From CAWVSB01 sp036960375 (lineage in GTDB: Bacteria > Pseudomonadota > Gammaproteobacteria > Pseudomonadales > CAWVSB01): a DNA stretch of 64,000 nucleotides. The translations under genes and the position numbers were made by a program. The stretch lies in the NCBI GenBank assembly GCA_036960375.1, contig JBALVY010000007.1, positions 1 to 64,000 of the forward strand. Reading direction: 5' to 3'. The stretch's first letter is position 1. Each line of letters opens with the position of its first letter. The notes under the pieces were generated by a model that saw only the letters and a list, made by a program, of their open reading frames with translations, ran no database searches and was not told the origin of the DNA. This document shows, in pieces, positions 54,742 to 64,000 of the stretch.

Positions 54742-55998
54742 ATGAGTACTGCTCTTTTTGTTATCGGGCTGCTAAGCCTGCTTGGGACTGTCTCGGCCCT
54801 TATTGGCGCGCGCAGACTGAGCTTCTTCATGCCTATTTACTTTCTGGCCTCGTGGTTGCAGGGTGAACTGGCGCCATGGCATCTTATCTGGCAATCGATA
54901 GTTGGCCTGTACCTCATCAGTAATGGCGCACTAGAACAAAACAATGGTCAATTGGGCCTGTTATTTCTTGTGCTGTCTTTTGCAGGGCTGGTATACCTTA
55001 TTGGCAGAGCAAAAAAATCCGAGTTGGCCTTTAAACAGGCACTAACCCATGCGCTAGGTGATGACTACCTCGCTGATATCAGCCCTGACAGACAGCAATA
55101 CTTGAAACAGAAAATTGACTCTAGCGCCTGGTTAAAACCTTTTTCAATGAAGCGAGACGGCGTCAAACGTATCGCTAATATTTCTTATGGTGATGCTGGA
55201 GTGCGCAATCTACTCGACATTTACCAGCCCGAAAAATCCCGCGAGGGCGGCTTTCCGGTACTACTGCAAATCCACGGCGGCGCCTGGATTATTGGCCATA
55301 AGAAACAGCAAGCCTTGCCATTAATCAATCACATGGCGGAACGAGGCTGGCTCTGCGTTGACATTAACTATCGACTCAGTCCCAAATCACGTTTCCCGGA
55401 CCATATTATTGATGTTAAAAAAGCCATTAGCTGGGTAAAAGAGCATATTGCCGACTACGGCGGTGATCCCAATTTTATTGCGCTGACCGGCGGGTCTGCC
55501 GGCGGCCATCTTTCGTCGCTTGCCACCCTGACTCCTAATTTTGCAGACTTTCAACCGGGCTTTGAGGATAAGGACACAACAGTACAAGCGGCGGTCCCCT
55601 TTTATGGTGTCTATAGCTGGGAAGCCGACGATAGTATAAAAGGCACAGAAGACATCCGAGAATTTGTAGCGCAGCGTATACTTCCAGAATGTGATTTACC
55701 GAGCGAATCGCCCTGGCTCGCCAAGGGCAGCCCGGTAAACTATGTTAGGGAAGACGCTCCTCCCATGTATTTTATTCATGGCGACTACGATGCGCTCGCG
55801 CTAGTCGAAGGCGCACGAAAAATAGCTTCAGATTTACGTGCAGTATCCAGGGCACCCGTCGCCTATGCAGAAATACCTGGCGCACAACATGCATTCGATA
55901 TATTTCATTCAATTCGCTGCGACAATGCCGTGCTATCGGTATGCGAATTTTTAGAATGGAGCCACGGCAACCATCAGAAAAACACACCGGATCAATAA
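54742..55998 (+). CDS. Alpha/beta hydrolase, HSL-type esterase with membrane N-terminus
   Basis: A 418-residue protein. The first 90 residues contain about three hydrophobic segments. The esterase domain has the HGGAW oxyanion motif, GGSAGG nucleophile elbow (Ser), HGDYDALA (Asp) and GAQHAF (His), the full triad of hormone-sensitive-lipase-type carboxylesterases. It probably hydrolyses lipid-like esters at the membrane. The AraC regulator upstream may control it. Confidence 0.88.
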   Translation: MSTALFVIGLLSLLGTVSALIGARRLSFFMPIYFLASWLQGELAPWHLIWQSIVGLYLISNGALEQNNGQLGLLFLVLSFAGLVYLIGRAKKSELAFKQALTHALGDDYLADISPDRQQYLKQKIDSSAWLKPFSMKRDGVKRIANISYGDAGVRNLLDIYQPEKSREGGFPVLLQIHGGAWIIGHKKQQALPLINHMAERGWLCVDINYRLSPKSRFPDHIIDVKKAISWVKEHIADYGGDPNFIALTGGSAGGHLSSLATLTPNFADFQPGFEDKDTTVQAAVPFYGVYSWEADDSIKGTEDIREFVAQRILPECDLPSESPWLAKGSPVNYVREDAPPMYFIHGDYDALALVEGARKIASDLRAVSRAPVAYAEIPGAQHAFDIFHSIRCDNAVLSVCEFLEWSHGNHQKNTPDQ

Positions 55999-56010
55999 AC
56001 CATCGCCAAC

Positions 56011-56050
56011 AAAAAGGCCGCAGCGATTTTCAACATTCGCTTCGGCCTTG
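56011..56050 (-). terminator. Terminator of the minus-strand envelope gene
   Basis: On the minus strand AAGGCCGaaGCGA pairs with TCGCtgCGGCCTT, followed by TTTG. It lies between convergent genes. Confidence 0.75.
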
Positions 56051-56065
56051 ATCGACAAAATTGAG

Positions 56066-56989
56066 TTACTTCGAATAGGTAATTTCTTTCAACTTAATAG
56101 TCACGGCTCCGACAGGGTCCACCTTGCCCGCGACCTGCACAACAACATTGCGCTGCGGGTCGAGGAATAGATCGATATCGCCTTTATAACCAAGAAACTC
56201 AAACTCAGCGCCACTGGTATTATCCGCATAAGGCGAAGCCGATACCCGAATTCTCAATGTATCAATCTTTTCACTGAGCTTGCGATCACCCTCAGATGAA
56301 TGTTCTATAAAAGAAGCCTTGAGACTTACTTGCTCCTCTACTTTTAACTGTACCTGAACCGTGCCCTCTTCTTCATAGACGTAGGCAATCAAAGTGTCGC
56401 CCACTTTGGCAAGATCAGAGGCCGCCACCAGATAGAACAAACTCTCAGCCTTTGTCAACGGTAAATCCTGCTCTGCTGCGGCTATCTCATCATAGTTACC
56501 ACTCGTATTTGTCCACTGACTATAAGGAGTACCTTCTTCACCCTTATTGGCAGGCCTACTCCTGCTGGTATACACGCTATCGGGCAGAAATCTCAGTGCT
56601 TTGAAGCGCTCCTTCTTACCTGTCCTCACCGTATTACGCTGTAGCACCGTTGCGTCAGGGTTCATCCACAAGCTTGTCTCGGTGTGCCGACCCATGATTT
56701 CGGTGCTTAAAGTAAACTTCATGACTTCAGAGGCTGCTGGCATCACAGCATCACCTTCGGGTACCGACAAGAGCTCGGCGGAAGCGGTTTCAGCAGCGCT
56801 ACGCTCGAAATGCACGTGGGTGTCTAAGGACATTAGGAATTTAGTGGCGGAATACGTCAGAGTATTCCATTGGAACCGATTAGCATCCAAGTCTGATGCG
56901 TGCGCAGCATTAATAAACGTCATCCCCGCCAACATCAAGCCAAATGTAAATGTCAGGTTTGCAATTCCGTTTTTTGTTTTCTCTGTCAT
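56066..56989 (-). CDS. Periplasmic hypothetical protein, DUF3108-like
   Basis: A 307-residue protein with a signal peptide (about 8-31, ending AHAS) and a beta-rich mature part. It resembles DUF3108-type envelope proteins, which have similar FEYL/strand patterns, but the match is weak. GGAG lies nine bases before the ATG at 56989; an earlier ATG would hide the signal peptide. Function unknown. It lies alone between the hydrolase and ybiT. Confidence 0.6.
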   Translation of the reverse strand: MTEKTKNGIANLTFTFGLMLAGMTFINAAHASDLDANRFQWNTLTYSATKFLMSLDTHVHFERSAAETASAELLSVPEGDAVMPAASEVMKFTLSTEIMGRHTETSLWMNPDATVLQRNTVRTGKKERFKALRFLPDSVYTSRSRPANKGEEGTPYSQWTNTSGNYDEIAAAEQDLPLTKAESLFYLVAASDLAKVGDTLIAYVYEEEGTVQVQLKVEEQVSLKASFIEHSSEGDRKLSEKIDTLRIRVSASPYADNTSGAEFEFLGYKGDIDLFLDPQRNVVVQVAGKVDPVGAVTIKLKEITYSK

Positions 56990-57129
56990 AAAATTAGACT
57001 CCAATACGCTATACAGCAATTAGAGCACAAGCGAGGTGAAAAGATCCATTTCTCAAAATATTATAGTTTACCGCTATTCAGCGCTAATTCAGCAGAGGGG
57101 GATTGAACGTCCCTGGTAATTGCCGATAG

Positions 57130-58740
57130 CTAGTATGCCGCTATCAAACCTGCTTGCTGTTGGCTGTGAAGATACTCTTCATAGGTTCCCTGGAAATCTA
57201 CTAACTGATGATCACGAATTTCTATTACTCGCGTCGCCAGTGAAGATACAAATTCCCTATCGTGACTAACAAAAATCAAGGTGCCGTCGTAATGCTCAAG
57301 CGCCAGGTTTAATGCTTCAATAGCTTCCATGTCGAGGTGGTTGGTTGGTTCGTCCATCAGCAAAACGTTGGTATCCTGCATCATCAACTTACCGAATAAC
57401 AGACGATTTTTTTCACCACCGGAACATACCTTCGCCTGCTTTTTAAAATCATCAGAGGAAAACAATAAACGCCCCAAAGTCGCTCGCACTATTTGGTCAT
57501 CATGACTGGGTTTACGCCATTGGCACATCCAGTCAAACAAATTCAGGTCAGTTTGAAAATCAGCTGTACTGTCCTGCGGGCAATAACCTAAGGTGGCGTT
57601 CTCCGCCCATTTAATTTTTCCACTCTGAGCCTGAAGCTCATTCATCAGACAACGTAAAAAAGTCGTCTTACCCGCGCCGTTTTCACCTATGACAGCTAAC
57701 CGTGTACCAGCTTCGAGAATCAGATTTCCATCGTTAAAAAGAGGATCGTTTTCGAAACCGTGTGTCAGGTGCTCTAGAATAAGCGCCTGGCGGTGGAGCT
57801 TTTTCTCCTGCTTGAATCGAATATAAGGGCTCACTCGGCTGGAAGCCTTTATGTCGTCCAGCTTGATCTTTTCAATTTTCTTGGCACGTGATGTCGCCTG
57901 TTTAGCTTTGGACGCATTGGCTGAGAAGCGACTTACAAATTGTTGTAACTCGGCAATTTGAGTTTTCTTTTTGCTGTTTTCTGATTGCAGACGCTCTCTG
58001 GCCTGCGTCGATGCGGTCATGAAATCGTCATAAGTGCCTGGATATACGCGCAACTCTCCATAGTCGATGTCGGCCATATGTGTACATACAGCATTCAGAA
58101 AATGGCGGTCATGAGAAATAATAACCATGGTGCTTTTGCGTTCATTAAGTATGCTTTCCAGCCAACGAATAGTATTGATATCCAGGTTGTTGGTTGGTTC
58201 ATCTAATAGCAGAATATCTGGATCAGAAAACAAAGCCTGGGCCAGTAACACTCGCAATTTCCAGCCCGGCGCTACTTCACTCATTGGGCCATAATGCAGA
58301 TTTTGGTCTATACCTGCGCCCATCAAAAATTCTTCTGCACGGCTTTCAGCACTATAGCCATCCATTTCGGCAAACTGCGTCTCCAGCTCGGCAACCTTCA
58401 TGCCGTCGTCTTCTGACATTTCTGGCAACCCGTAGATACGGTCACGTTCTTGTTTGATCTCCCATAACTCCGGGTAACCCATGATGACGGTATCGACTAC
58501 GCTGTATTCTTCGAAGGCGAACTGATCCTGGCTTAGCGTTCCGAGACGTTCATTTGGGGTAATCATGACATTACCAGCGGTTGGCACCAGGCTACCTTCC
58601 AGAATTTTCATAAAGGTCGACTTGCCGCAACCATTTGCGCCGATCAGGCCATAGCGATTACCATCGCTAAATTTGACGGAAATATTTTCAAATAATGGCT
58701 TGGGGCCAAACTGCATGGTGATGTTTGCGGTGGAGATCAA
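57130..58740 (-). CDS. ybiT: ABC-F ATPase YbiT
   Basis: A 536-residue soluble protein with two ATP-binding domains and no membrane part. Walker A motifs are GANGCGKST and GENGAGKTT, signature CSGGEKNR and Walker B LLLDEPTNNLD and LLMDEPTNHLD. An ABC-F linker rich in K and Q lies between. Sequence and length follow E. coli YbiT (TMQFGPKPLFENISVKF). ABC-F proteins bind the ribosome E site and relieve stalls. A TTG start at 58740 fits the E. coli N-terminus. Confidence 0.93.
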   Translation of the reverse strand: MISTANITMQFGPKPLFENISVKFSDGNRYGLIGANGCGKSTFMKILEGSLVPTAGNVMITPNERLGTLSQDQFAFEEYSVVDTVIMGYPELWEIKQERDRIYGLPEMSEDDGMKVAELETQFAEMDGYSAESRAEEFLMGAGIDQNLHYGPMSEVAPGWKLRVLLAQALFSDPDILLLDEPTNNLDINTIRWLESILNERKSTMVIISHDRHFLNAVCTHMADIDYGELRVYPGTYDDFMTASTQARERLQSENSKKKTQIAELQQFVSRFSANASKAKQATSRAKKIEKIKLDDIKASSRVSPYIRFKQEKKLHRQALILEHLTHGFENDPLFNDGNLILEAGTRLAVIGENGAGKTTFLRCLMNELQAQSGKIKWAENATLGYCPQDSTADFQTDLNLFDWMCQWRKPSHDDQIVRATLGRLLFSSDDFKKQAKVCSGGEKNRLLFGKLMMQDTNVLLMDEPTNHLDMEAIEALNLALEHYDGTLIFVSHDREFVSSLATRVIEIRDHQLVDFQGTYEEYLHSQQQAGLIAAY

Positions 58741-58864
58741 GGGGATATTCCTGAATAAAAGACATGGGTATTATGCGGAGCCGTACTATAGGGATTTGTG
58801 GCGCTGAGGTCGAGCAAAATTGAACAAAAAACAAACAAAAACGACAATAAACACCCAGCTCGCT

Positions 58865-59728
58865 TTAATCTTCGTCAGGTGTTTCTGCTTCTTCAATCCT
58901 CTCCAGCCGCTCTCGCTCTTCTTCCATCGCGGCTTTGATTTCCTCAAGCACCCCATCAACATCAGCTTCAGACAGGTCTTCCTCTGAATAGCCGGTTAAT
59001 TCCACGTCAGGATGTAAGCCCCCGTTCTCGTACAGGCTCCAAATTTCAGCCGCATAGCGGGTGTCCAGCAGATCAGGAGCGAACTGCGCGTAGTATTGGG
59101 TCATGTTGTTGACATCGCGCTCTAGCATAGCTTGTGCATTATTATTCGCCGCTGCATCAACCGCCTGAGGCAAGTCAATAATGACCGGACCATAATCATC
59201 TACCAGCACATTAAACTCTGACAAATCACCGTGTATCAGCCCGGCGCACAGCATTCGCATAACATAGAACATCACCACAGCGTGGTCTTCTCGGGCCTGC
59301 TCTTCTGACATGGATACATCATTCAGGCGAGGTGCAACCTCACCCTCATCGTCAGTGACCAGCTCCATAAGTAAGACGCCGTCAAAACAGCCATAAGGCT
59401 TAGGGACTCTCACTCCTGCCGCCGCTAGTCGATACAGGGCATCTACTTCGGCGTTCTGCCAAACTTCTTCCTGTTGTTTGCGGCCAAATTTGGAGCCTTT
59501 TTCCATTGCCCGGGCACGTCGACTATTACGCACCTTACGGCCTTCCTGATATTGCACGGCTTTCTTAAAACTGCGTTTGGCAGCATCCTTATACACTTTG
59601 GCACAGCGGATCTCGCCAAAACTACGCACAATATAGACAGCGGCTTCTTTTCCGCTCATCAGTGGGCGGATCACTTCATCAACCACGCCATCGTGGATCA
59701 GGGGTTGGATTCTCTTGGGAGTTTTCAT
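58865..59728 (-). CDS. RIO1-type serine protein kinase
   Basis: A 287-residue kinase resembling PA4780 of Pseudomonas. Motifs are GKEAAVYIV (P-loop), CAKVYKD (Lys), HGDLSEFN (catalytic loop) and IIDLPQ (metal-binding Asp). The C-terminal tail is acidic (EEERERLERIEEAETPDED). Substrates unknown. Confidence 0.9.
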   Translation of the reverse strand: MKTPKRIQPLIHDGVVDEVIRPLMSGKEAAVYIVRSFGEIRCAKVYKDAAKRSFKKAVQYQEGRKVRNSRRARAMEKGSKFGRKQQEEVWQNAEVDALYRLAAAGVRVPKPYGCFDGVLLMELVTDDEGEVAPRLNDVSMSEEQAREDHAVVMFYVMRMLCAGLIHGDLSEFNVLVDDYGPVIIDLPQAVDAAANNNAQAMLERDVNNMTQYYAQFAPDLLDTRYAAEIWSLYENGGLHPDVELTGYSEEDLSEADVDGVLEEIKAAMEEERERLERIEEAETPDED

Positions 59729-59868
59729 AGGGCTCTTATACGTTACTTGGGCTCGATATGGAAGACGACGACCAACTATTCAGCGACCACATAGCAATTA
59801 TCCAACATCCGCTCTGGTCAGCAGCGATTGTGTCGCTAAAATAAGAAACACTGTAATGGAGAAATATT

Positions 59869-60348
59869 ATGAGTTTATCGACGCCTGATCTATGTGATAC
59901 CAATGAAGGTGATGTGGCATGCGCTGAAATTAATTTTTTCGGCTATGGGCAGAAAGCCGCCTTTCGCGGTCAAATAGTGACAATCAAAGCGTTTGAAGAT
60001 AACTCCCTGGTCAGAGAAGCCGTTGCGGAACCCGGTGCGGGCAAAGTACTGGTAGTTGACGGCGGTGGTTCGCGCCGCAGAGCCATGCTGGGCGATTTAT
60101 TAGCAGAAAAAGCCGCCAACAATCACTGGGAGGGCATTATCATTAATGGCGTTATCCGTGATGTAGATGAGATTGATGCACTGAATATTGGCGTTCGGGC
60201 ATTGGGCAGCCACCCGATGAAAACCGACAAACGCGGTGAGGGCCGGAGGAATATTCCAGTACAATTTGCCAATATCACCTTCACCCCCGGCCACTTCGTT
60301 TACGCCGACAACAATGGCATCGTCGTATCTGGGCATAATCTGGACTAA
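59869..60348 (+). CDS. rraA: RraA-family protein
   Basis: A 159-residue protein of the RraA fold: GAGKVLVVDGGGSRRRAMLGD, GIIINGVIRD and SHPMKTDKRGEG. RraA inhibits RNase E in E. coli. Relatives without that role can be HMG/CHA aldolases, and the Asp and Arg needed for that are also present. Length and gene setting favour RraA. Confidence 0.88.
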   Translation: MSLSTPDLCDTNEGDVACAEINFFGYGQKAAFRGQIVTIKAFEDNSLVREAVAEPGAGKVLVVDGGGSRRRAMLGDLLAEKAANNHWEGIIINGVIRDVDEIDALNIGVRALGSHPMKTDKRGEGRRNIPVQFANITFTPGHFVYADNNGIVVSGHNLD

Positions 60349-60353
60349 GACAC

Positions 60354-62240
60354 TCAAGCCGTGCTGGCGATCAACTCTGTCGCCAAAGGGGCCAATTGAC
60401 CTCTAATCCAACTGCCACCGTCGGGGTCCTTTAATACATCTCCCACGCCGCCGGGGTGGTTAACCAGAACGGATGTGGGCTGCTCGACAAAGGCCTCGTC
60501 TGCGGGTATTTCCAGTATTTCCAGCGCTCTAGTCACATCATGCGCATTGAAATCCAATTCTTGGCTCAGCTGATGACTCTGTCCTGACCGAGGGCAGTAA
60601 ATTTTATCCAATGACAAAATTCTGTTAGTGCGGGCTATGACGTCGTTGTCCGCATCATGTCGGCTCAGCCAATCATGCACGGTAAAGCTGATCACTTCAA
60701 AGGTCTTATCCATCTGGGCAAGCAACAGTAAGTAGACCTTTGATCGACATTCATAGACGGACATCTTGTCATCAATGTCCAGTGGCTCAAGTTCAGGCGC
60801 GAAGGCTTCAAGCAGGGCACGCAACACAGCGCGCAACAAGGGTGTGGCCGGAACGTCAGGCTGCATCGCAAGATAGCGTATCGTCAACGGCATAATATGA
60901 CCGTGATTGAGAATTATATGCGCAGTGATCATGAAGTAGCCCTCAATACCCTCTTCTCGACCGAAGGTATGACAGCCAACCACATACTCGCCCTTGGCTT
61001 TGCCGTAACCGGCGACCGGTATAGCGTCAATTTGGTACTCTTCGCGGCGCTCATAAAACTCTGTGCCGGGTAACAACGTATAGCCAAATATATTGATATT
61101 CGGAAATGTCGCCAACAATTGATCAAGATTAGCTTCAAAATCTGCCAGATTATCACCGGGCAAACCCCAAATAAGTTCAGCCGCAATGGGTACACCAGCC
61201 TGAGCCATTTCCCGAGCTATCGGCTCGTATTTATTGGCTGCCATATTTTTGCGATTACTCAACTCCAGCGCCAATGGGGTTAAAGTCTGCAGCGCCAACT
61301 GATAGTGCGGCAGCAAACCATTGTTATGTAACATTAAGACAATTGTCTGCACCCGAGGGCTGTGTTTTTTTGACCATGAAGTCGCAAACGTACGAGGCAA
61401 GCCGGTATTCTGCTTTAGCTCGCAAATGAGTTCGGCCTTGGCCAGGTCGTCCTTCAGTGCCCCAAAGTTAGAATCGGCCAACCAGATGTTGCTGATCCCC
61501 GAGGCAACGATTTTTCGCCAATCTCGTTCAATTCTAGCCATGGAGAACTGATGCATCTTGCTGCCAATTGCCCCCGTACCCCATTCGCAAAACGCACATT
61601 TAAACGGGCAACCGCGGCTGGTTTCATAGGAAATAGATTCATATAAAGGCTCACCCTGCTCATTGCACAGCGCCACTACGTCAAGAGCCGAGGGTATCTG
61701 GTCGAGTTCACGCATACGGGGACGCTCAGGAGTCTCTAGTAACACTCCATCTTCCATGAACGCGATGCCGTCAACCTGTGACCATTGCGCAGGACTATGA
61801 CAATCGAGCCATAGCTGAAAAGTAATTTCAGCCTCACCCAGCACAATAAGGTCTACAGGTTCAATGCCAAGATACTCTTGCGCCTCCTGTACGTGTGGCC
61901 CACCGGCGACGATTAACAGATCGGCACAGGCCTGCTTTAACGTGTGAGACAATTCAAGAAACTCAGCTGCGTTCCAGGTATAGACGCTTAAGCCCACCAC
62001 AGGCTGCAAGCCGAGGCTTGCAGCTTCTTGTGCTTCGGCCAACAACTGAGGCAATTCATTCTGCTGCCATATAACAATTTCGTCAGCATCACGAAAATGC
62101 ACCAGACGAATGTCGGTATCTGCGGCTCTGACACCGTATTGCTGGTACCAGGCTTTAAGGCCGCCGGTGGTGGTTGGAGCAGCATAAAACTGGTCTGAGT
62201 CCATGCTCAAAAGCCAGACGGGACGTTTGTTACTTGGCAT
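60354..62240 (-). CDS. B12-binding radical SAM protein
   Basis: A 628-residue protein. The N-terminal part (about 10-150) resembles a cobalamin-binding domain (LLIVAGGPHVQEAQE, DLIVLGEAE). The radical SAM domain has CPFKCAFCEWG for the 4Fe-4S cluster and GLPGDN later. The C-terminal part is unrecognised. Such enzymes methylate or rearrange unreactive carbon; the substrate is unknown. The ATG at 62240 is chosen because the frame upstream looks non-coding; its ribosome binding site is weak. Confidence 0.85.
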   Translation of the reverse strand: MPSNKRPVWLLSMDSDQFYAAPTTTGGLKAWYQQYGVRAADTDIRLVHFRDADEIVIWQQNELPQLLAEAQEAASLGLQPVVGLSVYTWNAAEFLELSHTLKQACADLLIVAGGPHVQEAQEYLGIEPVDLIVLGEAEITFQLWLDCHSPAQWSQVDGIAFMEDGVLLETPERPRMRELDQIPSALDVVALCNEQGEPLYESISYETSRGCPFKCAFCEWGTGAIGSKMHQFSMARIERDWRKIVASGISNIWLADSNFGALKDDLAKAELICELKQNTGLPRTFATSWSKKHSPRVQTIVLMLHNNGLLPHYQLALQTLTPLALELSNRKNMAANKYEPIAREMAQAGVPIAAELIWGLPGDNLADFEANLDQLLATFPNINIFGYTLLPGTEFYERREEYQIDAIPVAGYGKAKGEYVVGCHTFGREEGIEGYFMITAHIILNHGHIMPLTIRYLAMQPDVPATPLLRAVLRALLEAFAPELEPLDIDDKMSVYECRSKVYLLLLAQMDKTFEVISFTVHDWLSRHDADNDVIARTNRILSLDKIYCPRSGQSHQLSQELDFNAHDVTRALEILEIPADEAFVEQPTSVLVNHPGGVGDVLKDPDGGSWIRGQLAPLATELIASTA

Positions 62241-62477
62241 AATATTTTTCAATCTGAATTTTAGACAAAGACTAGCACGTTTTACAGCGCACTCGAGGTG
62301 AAACTCCTGTAAAGATTCGCTGCTTCTTTTGTCAAGCTGAGGATCTCCACTGGTACTCGCAGCAATATACGAACTGATTTTTAGAACATGTTTGTTATAA
62401 AGCAATTTTTTTTAGCGCTCAACAGCAAAACTAAAATCCACTGCTATACTCGATGAAAACAGGACGAATTAGATACT

Positions 62478-62744
62478 ATGAATCAGCTTGAAAAACCACA
62501 GGCAAAAATGGCTATCCGTGAGGCCACCAGAATGTGGCAGCGCAACGAAGACCCCTATTACATTGCCAAAACCCTGTTAAAACAGAGCTATAGACTACGT
62601 CAACTCGAAACTCTATTAAAAAAGGCCGAACAGTTATTGCAGGCTAATAGCTCGTCACAAGCCGGCCAGGAACTGCGCAAAGCCATTGACGAGCTTAATC
62701 AGGTTACGCAAAGTACCGATACCGAACAAAGCTATTTAATGTAA
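62478..62744 (+). CDS. Small helical hypothetical protein
   Basis: An 88-residue, largely helical protein (RLRQLETLLKKAEQLLQ). Family not recognised. AGGACGAATT lies before the ATG. Its 3' end overlaps the convergent small gene at 62732 by 13 bases. Confidence 0.6.
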   Translation: MNQLEKPQAKMAIREATRMWQRNEDPYYIAKTLLKQSYRLRQLETLLKKAEQLLQANSSSQAGQELRKAIDELNQVTQSTDTEQSYLM

Positions 62745-62884
62745 TCCATCAGACGCTGCTTGAAGCCAGACAAGCGCTGGGCTTGCTCGCGCTCTAACTG
62801 ACTCCAGCCATTACAGCAAACTTCTATTAAGCTCTGAATATGGCTTTCACTGGTGGCAGTTTCAAGCTCAGGCAGCAGTGCCAT
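62732..62884 (-). CDS. Small protein co-transcribed with sulfurtransferase
   Basis: A 50-residue frame starting four bases after the sulfurtransferase stop, so likely in the same operon. Composition is protein-like (SHIQSLIEVCCNGWSQLEREQAQRL cut here to CCNGWSQL as its key part). It has two adjacent Cys. Function unknown. Confidence 0.5.
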   Translation of the reverse strand: MALLPELETATSESHIQSLIEVCCNGWSQLEREQAQRLSGFKQRLMDYIK

Positions 62885-62888
62885 TTCA

Positions 62889-63716
62889 TCACGCTCTGGC
62901 TATCTCGTGCTCTGGATAAGAGCACCAGTCGCTCCAGCTACCCGCGTATAACTGTGCATGATCATGACCAGCCAGAGCCAAGGATAAAAGGTCGACGCAG
63001 GCAGTGACTCCCGAGCCACAATAAACCGCTAAGGGCTGATCAGCATAAGCTTGCCAGCGCTGCTTGTGCCATTCGACCGGCCTGAGCATATTCTGCTCAT
63101 CACAGACATCGACCCATGGCATATTGATGGCGCCAGGTATATGCCCGGCAACAGGATCAATAGGCTCTACCTCTCCTCGATAGCGCGGTGCTTCACGCGC
63201 ATCGACCAGCGTAGCAAGACCTCTACCGGCTGCACACTCCCTCACTTGTGCCAGAGTAAAAAGCTGTGATTCATCTATCTGTGGTACAAATTGGCCACCT
63301 TCGAGTCGAGAAGGGGTAATAGCATCAGAGGCCAAGCCTGCGGCCTGCCATGCCGCAAAGCCACCGTCGAGCACGCTTACCTGCTCATGCCCCAGATACC
63401 TCAATAGCCACCACAGACGAGATGCAAACGCCTGTCGATTGTCATCGTAGACAACTACCGGCCCGTCATTGCTTACACCGATTCCCTGTAAGGTACTTAC
63501 CAGAACCTGTATGTCGGGCAAAGGGTGGCGCCCACCGTGCTGCCCGACTGCAGATGAGAGATCATCTTCGAGGTGCAGATAATGTGCACCGGTGATGTGC
63601 GAATCATTATATAAACCATGACCCTGCTCCGGATCCATCAGATTAAATCGACAATCGATTACAACCGTATCGTTTAACTGTTTAGCTAACTGATTCACGC
63701 TAATGGCATGGGACAT
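62889..63716 (-). CDS. sseA: 3-Mercaptopyruvate/thiosulfate sulfurtransferase
   Basis: A 275-residue protein with two rhodanese domains. The second carries the active Cys in VYCGSGVTAC; the CGSGVTA loop points to mercaptopyruvate as sulfur donor. The N-terminal domain (VIDCRFNLMDPEQG) is inactive as usual. It transfers sulfur to thiols or cyanide. GAGGAAGAG precedes the ATG. Confidence 0.92.
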   Translation of the reverse strand: MSHAISVNQLAKQLNDTVVIDCRFNLMDPEQGHGLYNDSHITGAHYLHLEDDLSSAVGQHGGRHPLPDIQVLVSTLQGIGVSNDGPVVVYDDNRQAFASRLWWLLRYLGHEQVSVLDGGFAAWQAAGLASDAITPSRLEGGQFVPQIDESQLFTLAQVRECAAGRGLATLVDAREAPRYRGEVEPIDPVAGHIPGAINMPWVDVCDEQNMLRPVEWHKQRWQAYADQPLAVYCGSGVTACVDLLSLALAGHDHAQLYAGSWSDWCSYPEHEIARA

Positions 63717-63762
63717 CTCTTCCTCCTTTATACCGCCGACAATATCGCTATTTCACAGGCAA

Positions 63763-63797
63763 AAATAAAGGCCGGCTTATTATAAGCCGGCCTTTAT
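63763..63797. terminator. Strong terminator
   Basis: AATAAAGGCCGGCTTA-tta-TAAGCCGGCCTTTAT is a perfect 15-pair stem lying after the acyl-CoA synthetase gene and before sseA on the minus strand. Confidence 0.85.
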
Positions 63798-63811
63798 ACA
63801 CCCAACAGCCG

Positions 63812-64000
63812 CTAAGCCGTTGGCAACTTATAACCCTTATACTGCGTCCGTAGAACTTTTTTATCCAGTTTACCGGTCGCGGTATGGGGTAGTTCTTGCA
63901 CAAAAATAATGTCATCTGGCAGCCACCATTTGGCCACTTTATCGGACATATAGGCGTTGAGTTCTTCTTTGGAGGGCTGTTCGCCAGCAGCTATGACCAG
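63812..64000 (-). CDS. Acyl-CoA synthetase, C-terminal fragment (cut by window)
   Basis: The last 62 residues of an AMP-forming acyl-CoA synthetase. VAKWWLPDDIIFVQELPHTATGKLDKKVLR (here only its key part TATGKLDKK is diagnostic) carries the conserved C-terminal Lys of the adenylation reaction. The rest lies outside the window. It probably activates medium- or long-chain fatty acids, fitting the acyl-CoA dehydrogenase nearby. Confidence 0.85.
   Translation of the reverse strand: MVIAAGEQPSKEELNAYMSDKVAKWWLPDDIIFVQELPHTATGKLDKKVLRTQYKGYKLPTA

Overview
The window looks like a chromosome segment of a marine-type gammaproteobacterium, probably near the Cellvibrionales/Spongiibacteraceae/Haliaeceae groups. 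The evidence is the alaS-lysC-csrA-tRNA-Ser-tRNA-Arg order typical of Pseudomonas-like genomes, an AlgP-like histone H1 mimic, a PA4780-type RIO kinase, a RegB/RegA-type redox pair, and several lipid or amino-acid catabolic enzymes (acyl-CoA dehydrogenase, SDR, N-acyl-D-amino-acid deacylase, sulfatase). The taxonomic placement is inference.

Bases 1 to about 19060 are the right-hand part of a genomic island integrated at the 3' end of tRNA-Arg(ACG). A tyrosine recombinase, a small HTH/excisionase-like gene and a divergent S24-type repressor sit at the tRNA end. The left end is outside the window. The cargo is loosely spaced: a MORN-like repeat protein, two copies of a PD-(D/E)XK nuclease, a DUF4041/T5orf172 coiled-coil protein with a small overlapping partner, an immunity-like membrane-anchored protein, a nuclease-RecQ helicase fusion with a membrane coiled-coil partner, a Zn-ribbon-like protein, and two metallophosphoesterases plus a truncated third. 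Long non-coding spacers separate these genes, and four of them are copies of one structured repeat module.

Bases 19058-47774 are mostly core chromosome. They hold two tRNAs, csrA, lysC, alaS, a Trm112-like protein, an M23 peptidase, greB, a DUF3604/PPIase/HupE-like operon, DUF1244, the AlgP-like protein, an SDR, a PAS-GGDEF-EAL protein, an amidohydrolase, an Slt-type lytic transglycosylase, a second PPIase/HupE-like pair, glutathione peroxidase, prfC, a RegB/RegA pair and a VanZ-like protein.

Bases 47880-64000 hold an orphan exbD, a copper-type TonB receptor, tRNA-Arg(CCT), and a sulfatase islet bounded by a duplicated tRNA 3' end. After these come an acyl-CoA dehydrogenase, an AraC regulator and alpha/beta hydrolase, YbiT, a RIO kinase, RraA, a B12-binding radical SAM protein, two small proteins, a two-domain sulfurtransferase and the C-terminus of an acyl-CoA synthetase.

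The strongest leads for something undescribed are the repeated structured spacers that carry the island cargo, the nuclease-RecQ/coiled-coil operon, the apparently uncleavable S24 repressor, and the one-gene sulfatase islet at tRNA-Arg(CCT).
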